This document shows, piece by piece, positions 35,589-44,132 of a stretch of 64,000 nt of DNA (its first letter is position 1; the number at the start of each line of letters is the position of its first letter). The translations under genes were made by a program, and so were the position numbers. This DNA comes from Hymenobacter sediminis (GTDB lineage: Bacteria; Bacteroidota; Bacteroidia; Cytophagales; Hymenobacteraceae): the NCBI RefSeq assembly GCF_003231285.1, contig NZ_QKNS01000001.1, positions 372,001 to 436,000 of the forward strand, given 5' to 3'. The notes beneath the pieces are model-generated. The model saw only the letters and a program-made list of their open reading frames with translations, had not been told where the DNA came from and made no database searches.

Positions 35589-36854
35589 CTAAAACTCCCG
35601 GATTACCTGTTCAATAATGTCGCAAACTTCGTGGATTTGCTCCTCTGTAATGACCAGCGGCGGTGCGAAACGAATAATGTCGCCGTGAGTAGGTTTGGCC
35701 AGCACGCCGCGCTCCATCAGGCTTACGCACACGTCCCAGGCGGTACGGCCGTCGGGGTGGGGCTTGATAACCACAGCGTTGAGCAGGCCCTTACCGCGCA
35801 CCAGTTCCACTACCTCGGGGCGCTGCTGTTGCACCCGGCGCATCCGTTCCCGGAATACCTCGCCCAGAATGCGGGCATTGTCGGTCAGCTTTTCGTCTAG
35901 CAGCACGTCGAGGGCGGCTCTTAGCACCACTGAGGCCAGCGGGTTCCCCCCGAACGTAGAGCCGTGCTGCCCCGGCTGAATGGTCAGCATGATTTCGTTG
36001 CGGGCTAGCACCGCTGACACGGGTAGCACACCGCCACTCAGCGCTTTCCCCAGAATCAGAATATCAGCGTGCACAGCCTCGTAGCACACGGCCAGTAGTT
36101 CGCCGGTGCGGCCTAGGCCCGTCTGAATCTCATCTGCTATAAACAGCACATTGTGCGCCTTGCAAATAGCCGCCGCCTTCGCCAGATAGCCTTCCGAGGG
36201 CACCATCACGCCTGCTTCTCCCTGAATGGGCTCCACCAGGAAACCACATACATGCGGATCTTTCACGGCTTCTTCCAGCGCCTCCAGGTCGTCGTAAGGT
36301 ACTACCTGGTAGCCCGGCACATAAGGCCCGAAGCCCCCCGTCGAGTCAGGGTCAGTGCTGAAAGAGATTATGCCCGTAGTGCGGCCATGGAAGTTGTGCT
36401 CGGCCACCACAATGCGCGCCTGGTTCGGAGCAATGCCTTTCTCCTGGTACCCCCATTTGCGAGCCAGCTTCAGGGCCGTTTCCACAGCTTCGGCCCCGGA
36501 GTTCATCAGCAGGGCTTTGTCGTAGTTGAACAGCTCACAAAGCTGCTTTTCGGCTAGGCCCAGTTGGTCGTTGAAGAAAGCCCGGCTCGTGAGAGTCAGC
36601 TTCTGGGCCTGCTCGGTTAGGGCCCCAATAATGCGCGGGTGGCAGTGGCCCTGGTTGACAGCCGAGTAAGCCGAAAGAAAGTCGTAGTAGTGCTTGCCTT
36701 CCACATCCCAGAGGTGCACGCCTTCTCCCCGGCTCAGCACCACGGGTAGGGGGTGGTAGTTATGGGCACCGTACTGGTCTTCCAACGCCATCAGCTCTTG
36801 GCTGCGGGTGGGTCGGGTTAAGATATCGGAAGTTGGCTGGGTAGGAGCGTGCAT
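35589..36854 (-). CDS. rocD: Ornithine--oxo-acid aminotransferase
   Basis: 421 aa, class III PLP aminotransferase. It converts ornithine plus 2-oxoglutarate to glutamate semialdehyde and glutamate. PLP Lys in DILILGKALSGGVLPVS; Asp in LFIADEIQTGLGRTG; LLMNSGAEAVETALKLARKWGY for cofactor phosphate; HGRTTGIISFSTD for the substrate side. The N-terminus YGAHNYHPLPVVLSRGEGVHLWDVEG is characteristic of ornithine aminotransferase rather than acetylornithine or GABA enzymes. A TAGTTTTG -7-like box lies at 36903-36896. Confidence 0.95.
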   Translation of the reverse strand: MHAPTQPTSDILTRPTRSQELMALEDQYGAHNYHPLPVVLSRGEGVHLWDVEGKHYYDFLSAYSAVNQGHCHPRIIGALTEQAQKLTLTSRAFFNDQLGLAEKQLCELFNYDKALLMNSGAEAVETALKLARKWGYQEKGIAPNQARIVVAEHNFHGRTTGIISFSTDPDSTGGFGPYVPGYQVVPYDDLEALEEAVKDPHVCGFLVEPIQGEAGVMVPSEGYLAKAAAICKAHNVLFIADEIQTGLGRTGELLAVCYEAVHADILILGKALSGGVLPVSAVLARNEIMLTIQPGQHGSTFGGNPLASVVLRAALDVLLDEKLTDNARILGEVFRERMRRVQQQRPEVVELVRGKGLLNAVVIKPHPDGRTAWDVCVSLMERGVLAKPTHGDIIRFAPPLVITEEQIHEVCDIIEQVIREF

Positions 36855-37071
36855 AATGGGAGGGTGGTTTGGAGAAAGGAGCGAATCAACTAAATCAAAA
36901 CTACGGAAAAAGCCTCCATCGGTAGAGTGCCAGTAGGGGGCAGCTCGGCTATAACCCTTGTGCTGTATAAGGGAGTAAAGAAAAGAAGCTGCTTTGTAAA
37001 TAATTGAAGCTCAACCATGTGTACTGCGTGGCGGCATTCCTGATATCTTATCCAAAGTGGCTTCTAATGCT

Positions 37072-37974
37072 ATGGCTGCTGCTTTTGCGCGTCGTCACCC
37101 TGCCTGGACCTTTGTAGCAGTAGCGGTAGTGCTACTGCTAATTGGGGGAGGATGGGCTTACTTTTCAACCGATAAGGGAAAAGAACTGTTGCCAACTCTG
37201 GAAAATACTTCCCTGGCCGTGAACAACATTACGGCTTCTCGCCTGCAGGCCCAGATGAAAGCCGACCTGCGCAACCACATGCCTGTAACGCTAAAAGTAG
37301 ACAGCATGAGTTATCAGACGCGCGTTGATGGCAAACTGCTGGCAGAAGGCAGCAAAGACAAGCCGCTGGTGCTGAAAGGGAATGATGTAAACCACCTGCA
37401 GATTCCGATGTCGGTGGATTTGAGCAACGTGAAAGAAACTGTAAAAAATAGCCAGCAAGACTGCGTAGATGTGCAGATGGCCATGACGCTTTACACCCGA
37501 CTACCAGTAGCTGGAGCGCAAAAAATACCGGTGGAACTGACCAAGCGTGTTTACATCCCGAAGCTGCCTAAAATTGAGGTGGCGGATGTGGACATTAAGG
37601 ACCTAGGCCTAAAAAACGGAGAGGCTATTGTTAACCTGCGGGTGACTAACTACAACCCCTTCCCAGTTACGGTGCGTCGCGTTTCTTATAACTTCAGCAT
37701 CAGCGACGATATGCAGGTGCAAGGGGTGGAAGAGAAAGATGTCTCGTTTCGGAAAAAAGGTACGGAGCTGATGCCCATTCACGTCCGGTTCGAGCCAAAA
37801 GGCTTACCCAAGGTAGCTTTCAAAACCCTGTTCAAAGCCAAAAAAACCGATTACAAGCTGAATGGCTCTGCAGTGGTAGCCGCTGGCCAGCACAACCCGA
37901 AAGACATGACCATGCGCTTCAACAGCACGGGCACATTGCAGGATCTAAAGGATATTCCGAAGAAAGGAGAGTAG
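37072..37974 (+). CDS. LEA14-like protein with WHy domains
   Basis: 300 aa from ATG 37072 (a GTG at 37057 is also in frame). One N-terminal membrane anchor (WTFVAVAVVLLLIGGGWAYF), then two tandem LEA14/WHy-type domains. The clearer one runs from about residue 165 with VADVDIKDLGLKNGEAIVNL, RVTNYNPFPVTVRRVSYNF and a later IPVHVRFEPKG-like strand. WHy domains occur in proteins linked to desiccation and stress tolerance. It faces the periplasm if the anchor is a standard N-in helix. Function otherwise unknown. Confidence 0.75.
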   Translation: MAAAFARRHPAWTFVAVAVVLLLIGGGWAYFSTDKGKELLPTLENTSLAVNNITASRLQAQMKADLRNHMPVTLKVDSMSYQTRVDGKLLAEGSKDKPLVLKGNDVNHLQIPMSVDLSNVKETVKNSQQDCVDVQMAMTLYTRLPVAGAQKIPVELTKRVYIPKLPKIEVADVDIKDLGLKNGEAIVNLRVTNYNPFPVTVRRVSYNFSISDDMQVQGVEEKDVSFRKKGTELMPIHVRFEPKGLPKVAFKTLFKAKKTDYKLNGSAVVAAGQHNPKDMTMRFNSTGTLQDLKDIPKKGE

Positions 37975-37995
37975 GCAGCTATTGGAGCTGGCTGC

Positions 37996-38466
37996 TTAGT
38001 CCTTCAGAACTGCCAACCGCTCCTCTAGGTCCAGGAACTTGCCCAGAAAATTACCCTCCTCAGCTCCATTCGGCCGCAACACAATCCAGTCCAACACCGC
38101 CGATTCGTCGAGGTTGACGGTTGCGCCGGGGGTAGGGAATCCGTTAGGCCCAGGCCGCATAATTCGGCCACTGATGTGGTTGCCCTGCCAGGAATCTACC
38201 GCTAATACCACCGGCTCGGGAGTCGCGGCTTCGTTGAGTACACGAGCTGTTAAGTAAAAGCTGGCTCCGGTAGGCAGGCCCCCTTGGTAGCGCTGGCGAG
38301 CTTGAGGTAAAGTTCGGCGGGCTTCTTTCAGGGGCAGGGCAGGTAGGGGTTCCGGGGCCTGAGCTAACTGCCGTACCAACAGCGAGATGCCGGGCGCTAC
38401 GGGTTGTTGCGCCTGTGCTACCCCAGTAAGCAAGGCAGCTAGCAGAAGGGGTAGGATGGGGCGCAT
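37996..38466 (-). CDS. Secreted DUF2314-like protein
   Basis: 156 aa from ATG 38466, directly before a signal peptide (RPILPLLLAALLTGVAQAQ). The mature part contains GASFYLTARVLN, WQGNHISGRIMRPG, GATVNLDESAVLDWIVLRPNG and a final GNFLGKFLDLEERL. The DW block with a terminal G-N-F resembles DUF2314, a domain of unknown function. The assignment is tentative. It faces the divergent tiny DUF5522 gene. Confidence 0.6.
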   Translation of the reverse strand: MRPILPLLLAALLTGVAQAQQPVAPGISLLVRQLAQAPEPLPALPLKEARRTLPQARQRYQGGLPTGASFYLTARVLNEAATPEPVVLAVDSWQGNHISGRIMRPGPNGFPTPGATVNLDESAVLDWIVLRPNGAEEGNFLGKFLDLEERLAVLKD

Positions 38467-38591
38467 AAGGGAAAAGCTAAGACCGAGGAAATACCGTAGG
38501 ACAGCTATATACAAGCAAGGGCCCGCACAGGTTTTAGAAATGATTCCGCCGAAGCTTTGGTATCTTAGCACTTCATCCGTTTCAACTTTTT

Positions 38592-38768
38592 GTGGCTCGT
38601 ATTACCCCTCAGCCGCTTCAGCCCGGCGACTACTACCTGACCCCGGAAGGCTTCATGGTTTTCACGGAACAGTACCATTTACGGCGAGGCACTTGCTGCG
38701 GCAGCGGTTGCCGACACTGTCCCTGGCAGTTGGAGCGCGACAAAAAGAAGCCCCGTTCTGGCTCGTAA
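38592..38768 (+). CDS. DUF5522-like cysteine-rich small protein
   Basis: 58 aa, GTG start, easily missed because of its size. It matches the small DUF5522 family: YYLTPEGFMVFTEQYHLRRG followed by TCCGSGCRHCPW. Four Cys (C-C-x3-C-x2-C) with a nearby His could hold a metal or an iron-sulphur cluster. The basic tail DKKKPRSGS is short. Function unknown. A TATCTTAG element around 38568-38575 may be its promoter. It precedes rpmB by about 105 bp on the same strand. Confidence 0.8.
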   Translation: MARITPQPLQPGDYYLTPEGFMVFTEQYHLRRGTCCGSGCRHCPWQLERDKKKPRSGS

Positions 38769-38800
38769 ATGGGCTAACCTGCTATTTTTCAAGCATTGGG

Positions 38801-38831
38801 TTTGCTTCTGTCAAAATACTTCGGATATTTG
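38801..38831 (+). promoter_or_regulatory. rpmB promoter (TTTG / gaTATTTG)
   Basis: -33 TTTG at 38801-38804 and -7 GATATTTG at 38824-38831, separated by 19 nt, as expected for Bacteroidota housekeeping promoters. Leader of about 35 nt to rpmB. Confidence 0.65.
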
Positions 38832-38873
38832 CGTCCCTTTTTCTAGCATTGAAACCTCTAAGCTCCTGATATC

Positions 38874-39113
38874 ATGGCCCGAGTTTGTGATCTGACCGGC
38901 AAGCGTACCCGCGTAGGCAACAACGTTTCGCACGCCAACAACAAGACTAAGCGCAAGTTCTACCCGAACCTGCAGAAGAAGCGTTTCTACATCCCTGAGC
39001 AGGATGCTTGGGTTACGCTGAAAGTTGCTGCCAGCACCATCCGCACCATCAACAAGAACGGCATCATGTCGGTCCTGAAGAAGGCTAAAGAGCAGGGCTT
39101 CATCGTTTACTAG
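38874..39113 (+). CDS. rpmB: 50S ribosomal protein L28
   Basis: 79 aa. Typical start [20 protein letters not shown], then [18 protein letters not shown] and [13 protein letters not shown]. It is part of the large ribosomal subunit. In many Bacteroidota rpmG follows directly; here a peptidase gene intervenes and a palindrome lies just downstream. Confidence 0.97.
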   Translation: MARVCDLTGKRTRVGNNVSHANNKTKRKFYPNLQKKRFYIPEQDAWVTLKVAASTIRTINKNGIMSVLKKAKEQGFIVY

Positions 39114-39144
39114 CTTTCAGCTAGGTAGCAAGCCTTTTTGCCAG

Positions 39145-39228
39145 AGCGCGAAGCTTCCGCCACGCGCAGAATATCAGAAACTTCTTGTTTGGAGGTCTGA
39201 GTTCTGTGGGTAGCGGAAGCTTCGCGCT
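39145..39228. repeat. Palindromic repeat after rpmB
   Basis: 16-bp perfect arms (39145-39160 and 39213-39228, AGCGCGAAGCTTCCGC and its complement) with further imperfect pairing inside (CAGAAtaTCAGA against its partner). The arm core GCGCGAAGCT is shared with the palindrome at 41578-41676, so they appear related. Confidence 0.75.
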
Positions 39229-39342
39229 GTTGTTTGGGGCGGTACACAGCAAGCAGGGTAGCGTGCTTTGGAGGGAGATTAGGGCAGGCAGCGCCCTACC
39301 CCCGCTGCAACGTCGAATGCCGGAAATAGTCTTTCTTGCGCT

Positions 39343-40992
39343 ATGCCTTACTCCCTGCCTTCGCTCAGAAAATCAAGTGGCCTGTTGCTCCTGGCAGGCT
39401 GCCTCTTGGCCGCACCTGCTGCTCAAGCCCAGCGTGCTGCCGGTCCCGACCGACCGATGGATTTGCTGTCTGCGTCTTTCCATAAGCGACGGCGGGAGTT
39501 AATACGCCAAGCACTTCCGGCCGGTGCGGTGGCGGTGCTATTTGCCGCTCCGGTGCGCAACCGCGCCAACGACGTAGATTTTATCTACCATCAAAGCCCC
39601 GACTTTTACTACCTCACTGGCTACACCGAGCCGGAAGCCGTGCTGGTGCTGTTCAAAGAGCCCCAGACCATTAAAGGGCAAAGCGGAGTTACAGAAGCTC
39701 TGTTTGTGCAGCCTCGCAATGCCCGCGCCGAGCAGTGGACCGGCCGCCGACTAGGCACAGAGGGAGCGAAGCAGCAGCTGCAACTACAGTTTGTGGCTGA
39801 TAACAAAGAGTTTGCCGACGCCGGCATCAAGTGGTCGAGCTTTTCGCAGATAGCTTTCCAAGCCTTGCCTACTGATGTGCGCGACAACGCCGACGACCCG
39901 GCCGACTTGTACAATCTGGTAGCTACGTTCCGCCAGCAGGCCGCCATTCCCTCTGATTTTAACCCGGCTGTTGCAGAGGCTCAGCAGCTTATTCAACAAC
40001 GAGGCATCTCTGGAGCGGAGCGCTTGCAGCCCAACCTCTTGCGGCTCAGTCAAACCCAGCCCGCTATAGCGCAGGATGCTTACGTGCAGGCGTATTTGGG
40101 AGCAAAAACAGAAGCTGAGCGGCAAAAAGCCATAGCCAACAAACCCGTCAGCCGCTACAATTCGCAGGCTTTGGAGGCTGCTTTGGCTCAACTGCGCGAA
40201 GTAAAAACGCCTGAGGAAATAGCCTTACTGCGCCGGGCTGTGCGTATCAGCGCCATTGGGCAGCAGGAAGTAATGAAGGCTACCCGTCCCGATATGGGCG
40301 AAATGGAGCTACAAGGCCTGCACGAGTACGTTTATAAAAAATACGGCGCCGAGTTTGAGGGTTATCCCAGCATTGTGGGAGCCGGCAACAACGCCTGCAT
40401 TCTGCACTACACCGAAAACGACAAGACGCAGGTTAAAAACGACCTGCTGCTCATGGATTGTGGGGCCGAATACCACGGCTATTCCGCCGATGTAACCCGT
40501 ACCATCCCGCCGTCTGGTAAGTTCAGCCCGGCTCAGCGCCAGATTTATGAACTGGTACTGGCTGCCCAGGATGCCGGCTTCGCAGCGTGCAAGCCCGGCA
40601 ACGAATTCCAGGCACCTCACAAAGCCGCCCAGAAAGTAATTACCGACGGTTTGCTAAAGCTGGGAATCATTAACAAGCCCGAGGAGGTCCGCACTTACTT
40701 TCCCCACGGTACCAGCCACTACCTTGGCCTCGATGTGCACGACCCCGGTACCTATGCGCCGTTGCAGGCTGGCAACGTGCTGACCGTGGAGCCCGGCATT
40801 TATATCCCGGAGGGTAGCCCTTGCGATAAGAAGTGGTGGAATATTGGGGTGCGTATCGAAGACGATATTTTGATTACCCAGCAAGGCTACGAAAACCTCT
40901 CGCGGGAGGCGCCACGCACAGTAGCGGAAGTGGAAAGCATGATGGCGAAACCTAGTGCCCTCGATGATTTCAAGCTGCCAGAACTGAAATAA
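39343..40992 (+). CDS. Secreted Xaa-Pro aminopeptidase (M24B)
   Basis: 549 aa with an N-terminal hydrophobic signal (GLLLLAGCLLAAPAAQAQ). The N-terminal creatinase-like domain (~30-200) has FIYHQSPDFYYLTGYTEPEAVLV. The C-terminal pita-bread domain carries the five metal ligands: LLMDCGAEYHGYSADVTRT (two Asp), FPHGTSHYLGLDVHD (His), LTVEPGIYIPEG (Glu) and VRIEDDILIT (Glu). It releases N-terminal residues before Pro in peptides, outside the cytoplasm. Its position between rpmB and rpmG is unusual. Confidence 0.93.
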   Translation: MPYSLPSLRKSSGLLLLAGCLLAAPAAQAQRAAGPDRPMDLLSASFHKRRRELIRQALPAGAVAVLFAAPVRNRANDVDFIYHQSPDFYYLTGYTEPEAVLVLFKEPQTIKGQSGVTEALFVQPRNARAEQWTGRRLGTEGAKQQLQLQFVADNKEFADAGIKWSSFSQIAFQALPTDVRDNADDPADLYNLVATFRQQAAIPSDFNPAVAEAQQLIQQRGISGAERLQPNLLRLSQTQPAIAQDAYVQAYLGAKTEAERQKAIANKPVSRYNSQALEAALAQLREVKTPEEIALLRRAVRISAIGQQEVMKATRPDMGEMELQGLHEYVYKKYGAEFEGYPSIVGAGNNACILHYTENDKTQVKNDLLLMDCGAEYHGYSADVTRTIPPSGKFSPAQRQIYELVLAAQDAGFAACKPGNEFQAPHKAAQKVITDGLLKLGIINKPEEVRTYFPHGTSHYLGLDVHDPGTYAPLQAGNVLTVEPGIYIPEGSPCDKKWWNIGVRIEDDILITQQGYENLSREAPRTVAEVESMMAKPSALDDFKLPELK

Positions 40993-41100
40993 GCAACTGT
41001 CCTAATCAGGGTGGGGTGCTGAAAAGCAGGACAGAAGACGCTTGAAACAATGCTTAAAGTCCCCAACTCCTCAGCACATCAACTAATTAGCCATATTCTA

Positions 41101-41131
41101 TTTGACATTATCGAAAACCCTTGTACCTTTG
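41101..41131 (+). promoter_or_regulatory. rpmG promoter (TTTG / TACCTTTG)
   Basis: -33 TTTGACA from 41101 and -7 TACCTTTG at 41124-41131 with 19 nt between TTTG and TA; the best promoter match in the window. Leader of about 22 nt to rpmG. Confidence 0.75.
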
Positions 41132-41159
41132 CAGTCCTTAATCCCAAAACCCCGTCGAG

Positions 41160-41342
41160 ATGGCTAAAAAAGGCAACCGGGTGCAGGTAATCCTTGAATG
41201 CACTGAGCATAAGAACTCGGGGCAGCCGGGCACCTCGCGCTACATCACCACCAAGAACCGTAAGAACACTCCTGAGCGCATCGAGCTGAAGAAGTTCAAC
41301 CCCGTGCTCAAGAAGATGACCGTTCACAAGGAAATCAAGTAA
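41160..41342 (+). CDS. rpmG: 50S ribosomal protein L33
   Basis: 60 aa. [21 protein letters not shown] is the typical N-terminus. It lacks the CxxC pairs of zinc-binding L33; one Cys remains. Only 7 bp separate it from the DUF4295 gene, as in other Bacteroidota. Confidence 0.96.
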   Translation: MAKKGNRVQVILECTEHKNSGQPGTSRYITTKNRKNTPERIELKKFNPVLKKMTVHKEIK

Positions 41343-41349
41343 TTGAGCA

Positions 41350-41511
41350 ATGGCTAAGAAAGTAGTAGCAACCCTGAAAACCGCTACCGGCAAGGACTGG
41401 GCTAAGGTCATCCGTGCGGTGAAATCGGAGAAAACCGGCGCTTACACCTTCAAAGAGGAGATGGTGCCTGTTGATAAAGTGCAGGATTACATCGCCACCG
41501 GCGTTAAGTAA
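41350..41511 (+). CDS. DUF4295 small basic protein
   Basis: 53 aa, starting MAKKVVATLKTATGKDWAKV and ending VDKVQDYIATGVK. This small Bacteroidota-specific protein almost always follows rpmG and precedes ftsY, as it does here, which strongly supports the call. It is probably ribosome-associated, from its size, basic charge and location (inference). Confidence 0.9.
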   Translation: MAKKVVATLKTATGKDWAKVIRAVKSEKTGAYTFKEEMVPVDKVQDYIATGVK

Positions 41512-41546
41512 TTCGGCGCCCCCGTGGCATTCCTACCGAAGTGAAG

Positions 41547-41574
41547 AAGTCCCGCCACCGTGGGACTTTTTTGC
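41547..41574 (+). terminator. Terminator after rpmG-DUF4295
   Basis: AAGTCCC...GGGACTTTTTT hairpin with a T6 run, about 35 bp after the DUF4295 stop. It separates the ribosomal transcript from ftsY. Confidence 0.8.
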
Positions 41575-41577
41575 GTT

Positions 41578-41676
41578 GTAGCACGGAGCTCCAGCTTCGT
41601 GCCTCGTTGGGCAACTTAGCTTAAGCAAAGGAGTTCAACCTCAGCAACGATGCGCGAAGCTGGAGCTTCGCGCTAC
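41578..41676. repeat. Palindromic repeat before ftsY
   Basis: 32-nt arms (41578-41609 and 41645-41676) pairing with 4 mismatches; the spacer is 35 nt. The right arm contains GCGCGAAGCTGGAGCTTCGCGC, itself a near palindrome, sharing GCGCGAAGCT with the element at 39145. It ends only 11 bp before the ftsY start. Confidence 0.8.
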
Positions 41677-41687
41677 ATCCTGACCGC

Positions 41688-42665
41688 ATGGGACTTTTCG
41701 ATTTTTTCAAGAAGGATAAGGAAAGCAAGGAGCAACAGCAGGCGCTTGATGAGGGCCTGCAGAAAACCAAAACCAGCTTCTTCGACCAGCTCAGTAAAGC
41801 CGTAGTGGGCAAAAGCACCGTGGATGAGGCCGTCCTGGACGACCTTGAAACGTTGCTCGTACACGCCGACGTAGGGATTGACACCACTGTGAAGGTCATT
41901 GACCGGATTGAGAAGCGTGTAGCCCGCGACAAGTATGTGAGCACTTCGGAACTGGACCGTATTCTTCGCGAAGAAATTGCCGACCTGCTGGACCGCAACA
42001 GCGGCGCCACCGGCTCCCGCGCCATCCTCGACCGCCCCGACAACACCGGTTCACCCTTTGTGATTATGGTAGTTGGCGTGAATGGGGTAGGCAAAACCAC
42101 AACGATTGGCAAGCTGGCTCACCGCTTTCACTCGGCGGGCAAGAAGGTGGTGCTGGGTGCAGCCGATACCTTCCGGGCAGCGGCCGTGGATCAGCTCATT
42201 ATTTGGGGTGAGCGAGTGGGCGTGCCGGTTATTTCACACGGCATGAACACGGACCCCGCTTCCGTGGCGTACGACGCGGTAAAGAAAGGTGTGGAAATGC
42301 AGGCCGACGTGGTAATTATTGATACGGCCGGCCGTCTGCACAACAAGGTGAACCTGATGAACGAGCTCAGCAAGATCAAGCGAGTGATGCAGAAGGTTAT
42401 TCCAGATGCGCCCCATGAGGTTCTGCTGGTACTGGATGGCAGCACCGGGCAGAATGCATTTCTGCAGGCCAAGGAGTTTACCAAGGCTACCGAAGTGTCT
42501 GCGTTGGCCATCACTAAGCTCGACGGCACCGCAAAGGGTGGTGTAGTTATCGGTATTTCAGACCAGTTGCAGGTACCAGTACGCTACATTGGGGTAGGCG
42601 AAAAAATGACCGACTTGCAACTCTTTGATCGGCACACATTTGTGAACTCTCTTTTTAAAAAATAA
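41688..42665 (+). CDS. ftsY: Signal recognition particle receptor FtsY
   Basis: 325 aa, short form without the long acidic A domain. N-terminal helical N domain (~25-105), then the GTPase: P-loop GVNGVGKTTTIGKLA, DTFRAAAVDQL, DTAGRLHNK, TKLDGTAKGG, and C-terminal IGVGEKMTDLQLFD. It docks the SRP-ribosome complex at the membrane for co-translational insertion. Two GGGGTAGG octamers fall exactly on the GVG codons (42084-42091 and 42591-42598). A terminator follows. Confidence 0.97.
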   Translation: MGLFDFFKKDKESKEQQQALDEGLQKTKTSFFDQLSKAVVGKSTVDEAVLDDLETLLVHADVGIDTTVKVIDRIEKRVARDKYVSTSELDRILREEIADLLDRNSGATGSRAILDRPDNTGSPFVIMVVGVNGVGKTTTIGKLAHRFHSAGKKVVLGAADTFRAAAVDQLIIWGERVGVPVISHGMNTDPASVAYDAVKKGVEMQADVVIIDTAGRLHNKVNLMNELSKIKRVMQKVIPDAPHEVLLVLDGSTGQNAFLQAKEFTKATEVSALAITKLDGTAKGGVVIGISDQLQVPVRYIGVGEKMTDLQLFDRHTFVNSLFKK

Positions 42666-42688
42666 CAAATAACTCTTTTAATATTCCA

Positions 42689-42733
42689 ACCCGGCCCGCC
42701 GAAAACGTGTAGTTTCGGTGGGCCGGGCTTTTT
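42689..42733 (+). terminator. Terminator after ftsY
   Basis: Stem CCCGGCCCGCCGAAA with TTTCGGTGGGCCGGG (one mismatch-type G-T pair), loop about 8 nt, followed by CTTTTTG. Any reading frame starting inside it (such as GTG 42734) is unlikely to be the real start of the next gene. Confidence 0.85.
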
Positions 42734-42787
42734 GTGGCATTGCTTCACAGACTATGCGCCGGCAAAATTCAGCACTTGGTTGCCCTT

Positions 42788-43957
42788 ATGCCACTGCTTA
42801 TGCTTGCTTCGCTACCCTTTGCCGCCGACGCACCGGCTATTTCATCAACAGCACCCGCCCGCCTCGATGCATTTCTAAGCCAGAAGCTCCGGTTCTGGTC
42901 GTTGGTGGCTATGTTGTTATTGGTGTACGTGCACGCCTACAACCTGCACCCGCGCTACCTGCAGCCCTGGACGCCCGTAGATGAGCCGCTGGCCGGCGGT
43001 ACCTGGCTGCAGTACTTCCTGGCCAATGGGCTGCTGCGCTTTCGAATTCCGATTCTGTTTGCCATATCCGGTTACCTCTTCGCTCACCACGAGGGTAGGG
43101 AGCCCCACGGCGTGCGGGTAAAGCGTCGGATTCGTACTCTCTTGGTGCCTTACATAGTGTGGAGCGCGCTGGGGTTAGTGCTTACCTGGGCCTTAGAGCA
43201 ATTTCCGGCTACCCGGCAACTGGTGCTCTCGGCGGCGCTAAGTCCATTCGGAGTTGATAACCCGTTGGTCAGTAACTACTCGCCCGGGCAGTTGCTGGCG
43301 GCGTGGCTCCTGATTCCGCTGCCGTTTCAGCTGTGGTTTATCCGAAGCCTGTTCTTCTACAACCTCGGATACCCGTGGCTGCGCAAAGCCATTGACCGGG
43401 CACCGTTAGTGTATTTTGCTGTAACCGGGGCCATGTGGATGTTGGGCCTGGGACTGCCCATGATAGAAGGAACCGGCCTGTGCTTTTTCGGGCTGGGCGT
43501 GTGGCTGCGCCGACGGGATATAGAAGTGCAAGCGCCGCCGCGCTGGTTTAACTGGTGGCTGTTTGCGGTAGTGTGGCTGGTTATCGTGACTGTGAAAACC
43601 TGGCTGGCTTTTCATCTTGAGCGACCTTCGTTCAGCGTGATGTCGTTGCTGCACCGGGCCTCCGAACTGCTGGGCATGCTGGTGATGTGGTACGGGGCCG
43701 ATGGTCTGGTGCGGGTAGCTATGCGGCAACGGTGGTTTACCTGGATTGCCAGCTTTTCCTTTATCATTTATGTAGTGCACGTACCGCTGCTGAGCTACGC
43801 CACGGAGGCCGCGCTGTACTTCTGGCCGAGGCAGCAGTTGCTGGTGTTCATGTTGCTGCCCCTGGTTATGTTTGCCTTCTCCATAGGGGTAGGCGCTTTG
43901 CTGCGCCGGGTAGCGCCGCCGGTGTATGAGCTACTCACGGGGGGTAGGGGCCTGTAG
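42788..43957 (+). CDS. Acyltransferase 3 family membrane protein
   Basis: 389 aa from ATG 42788. About ten membrane helices; the first is LRFWSLVAMLLLVYVHAYN with the conserved His near the end of helix 1. The second block RFRIPILFAISGYLFAHHE has the conserved FR.P..F.ISG pattern, and late QLWFIRSLFFYNLGYPWL follows. Such proteins O-acetylate sugars or lipids. Substrate unknown. The gene separates ftsY from rimO. Confidence 0.85.
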   Translation: MPLLMLASLPFAADAPAISSTAPARLDAFLSQKLRFWSLVAMLLLVYVHAYNLHPRYLQPWTPVDEPLAGGTWLQYFLANGLLRFRIPILFAISGYLFAHHEGREPHGVRVKRRIRTLLVPYIVWSALGLVLTWALEQFPATRQLVLSAALSPFGVDNPLVSNYSPGQLLAAWLLIPLPFQLWFIRSLFFYNLGYPWLRKAIDRAPLVYFAVTGAMWMLGLGLPMIEGTGLCFFGLGVWLRRRDIEVQAPPRWFNWWLFAVVWLVIVTVKTWLAFHLERPSFSVMSLLHRASELLGMLVMWYGADGLVRVAMRQRWFTWIASFSFIIYVVHVPLLSYATEAALYFWPRQQLLVFMLLPLVMFAFSIGVGALLRRVAPPVYELLTGGRGL

Positions 43958-44042
43958 CAGGTTAAGCTAAATAGGAGGGGTAGGGAACAGGGGTATCCGG
44001 CAAATGGAACATTCAGAGTAGGAAAAGGCGTTGCCGAGTTCG

Positions 44043-44050
44043 TACCTTTG
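44043..44050 (+). promoter_or_regulatory. -7 promoter element upstream of rimO (TACCTTTG)
   Basis: TACCTTTG, 83 nt before the rimO ATG. No clear TTTG at -33. The downstream CGGTCCT resembles the start of leaders after other such boxes here (CAGTCCT at rpmG). Confidence 0.5.
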
Positions 44051-44132
44051 CGGTCCTCAATTCGCCGCGGGCCGTAGCGGACAACTTTCTCACTGCTAAG
44101 AAATTGCCCGGCCGCCTGCTTACTACCCCAGC

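Noticed and set aside
42734..42787. Upstream GTG start for the acyltransferase
   Set aside because: It begins at the foot of the ftsY terminator; the ATG at 42788 gives a more natural protein.
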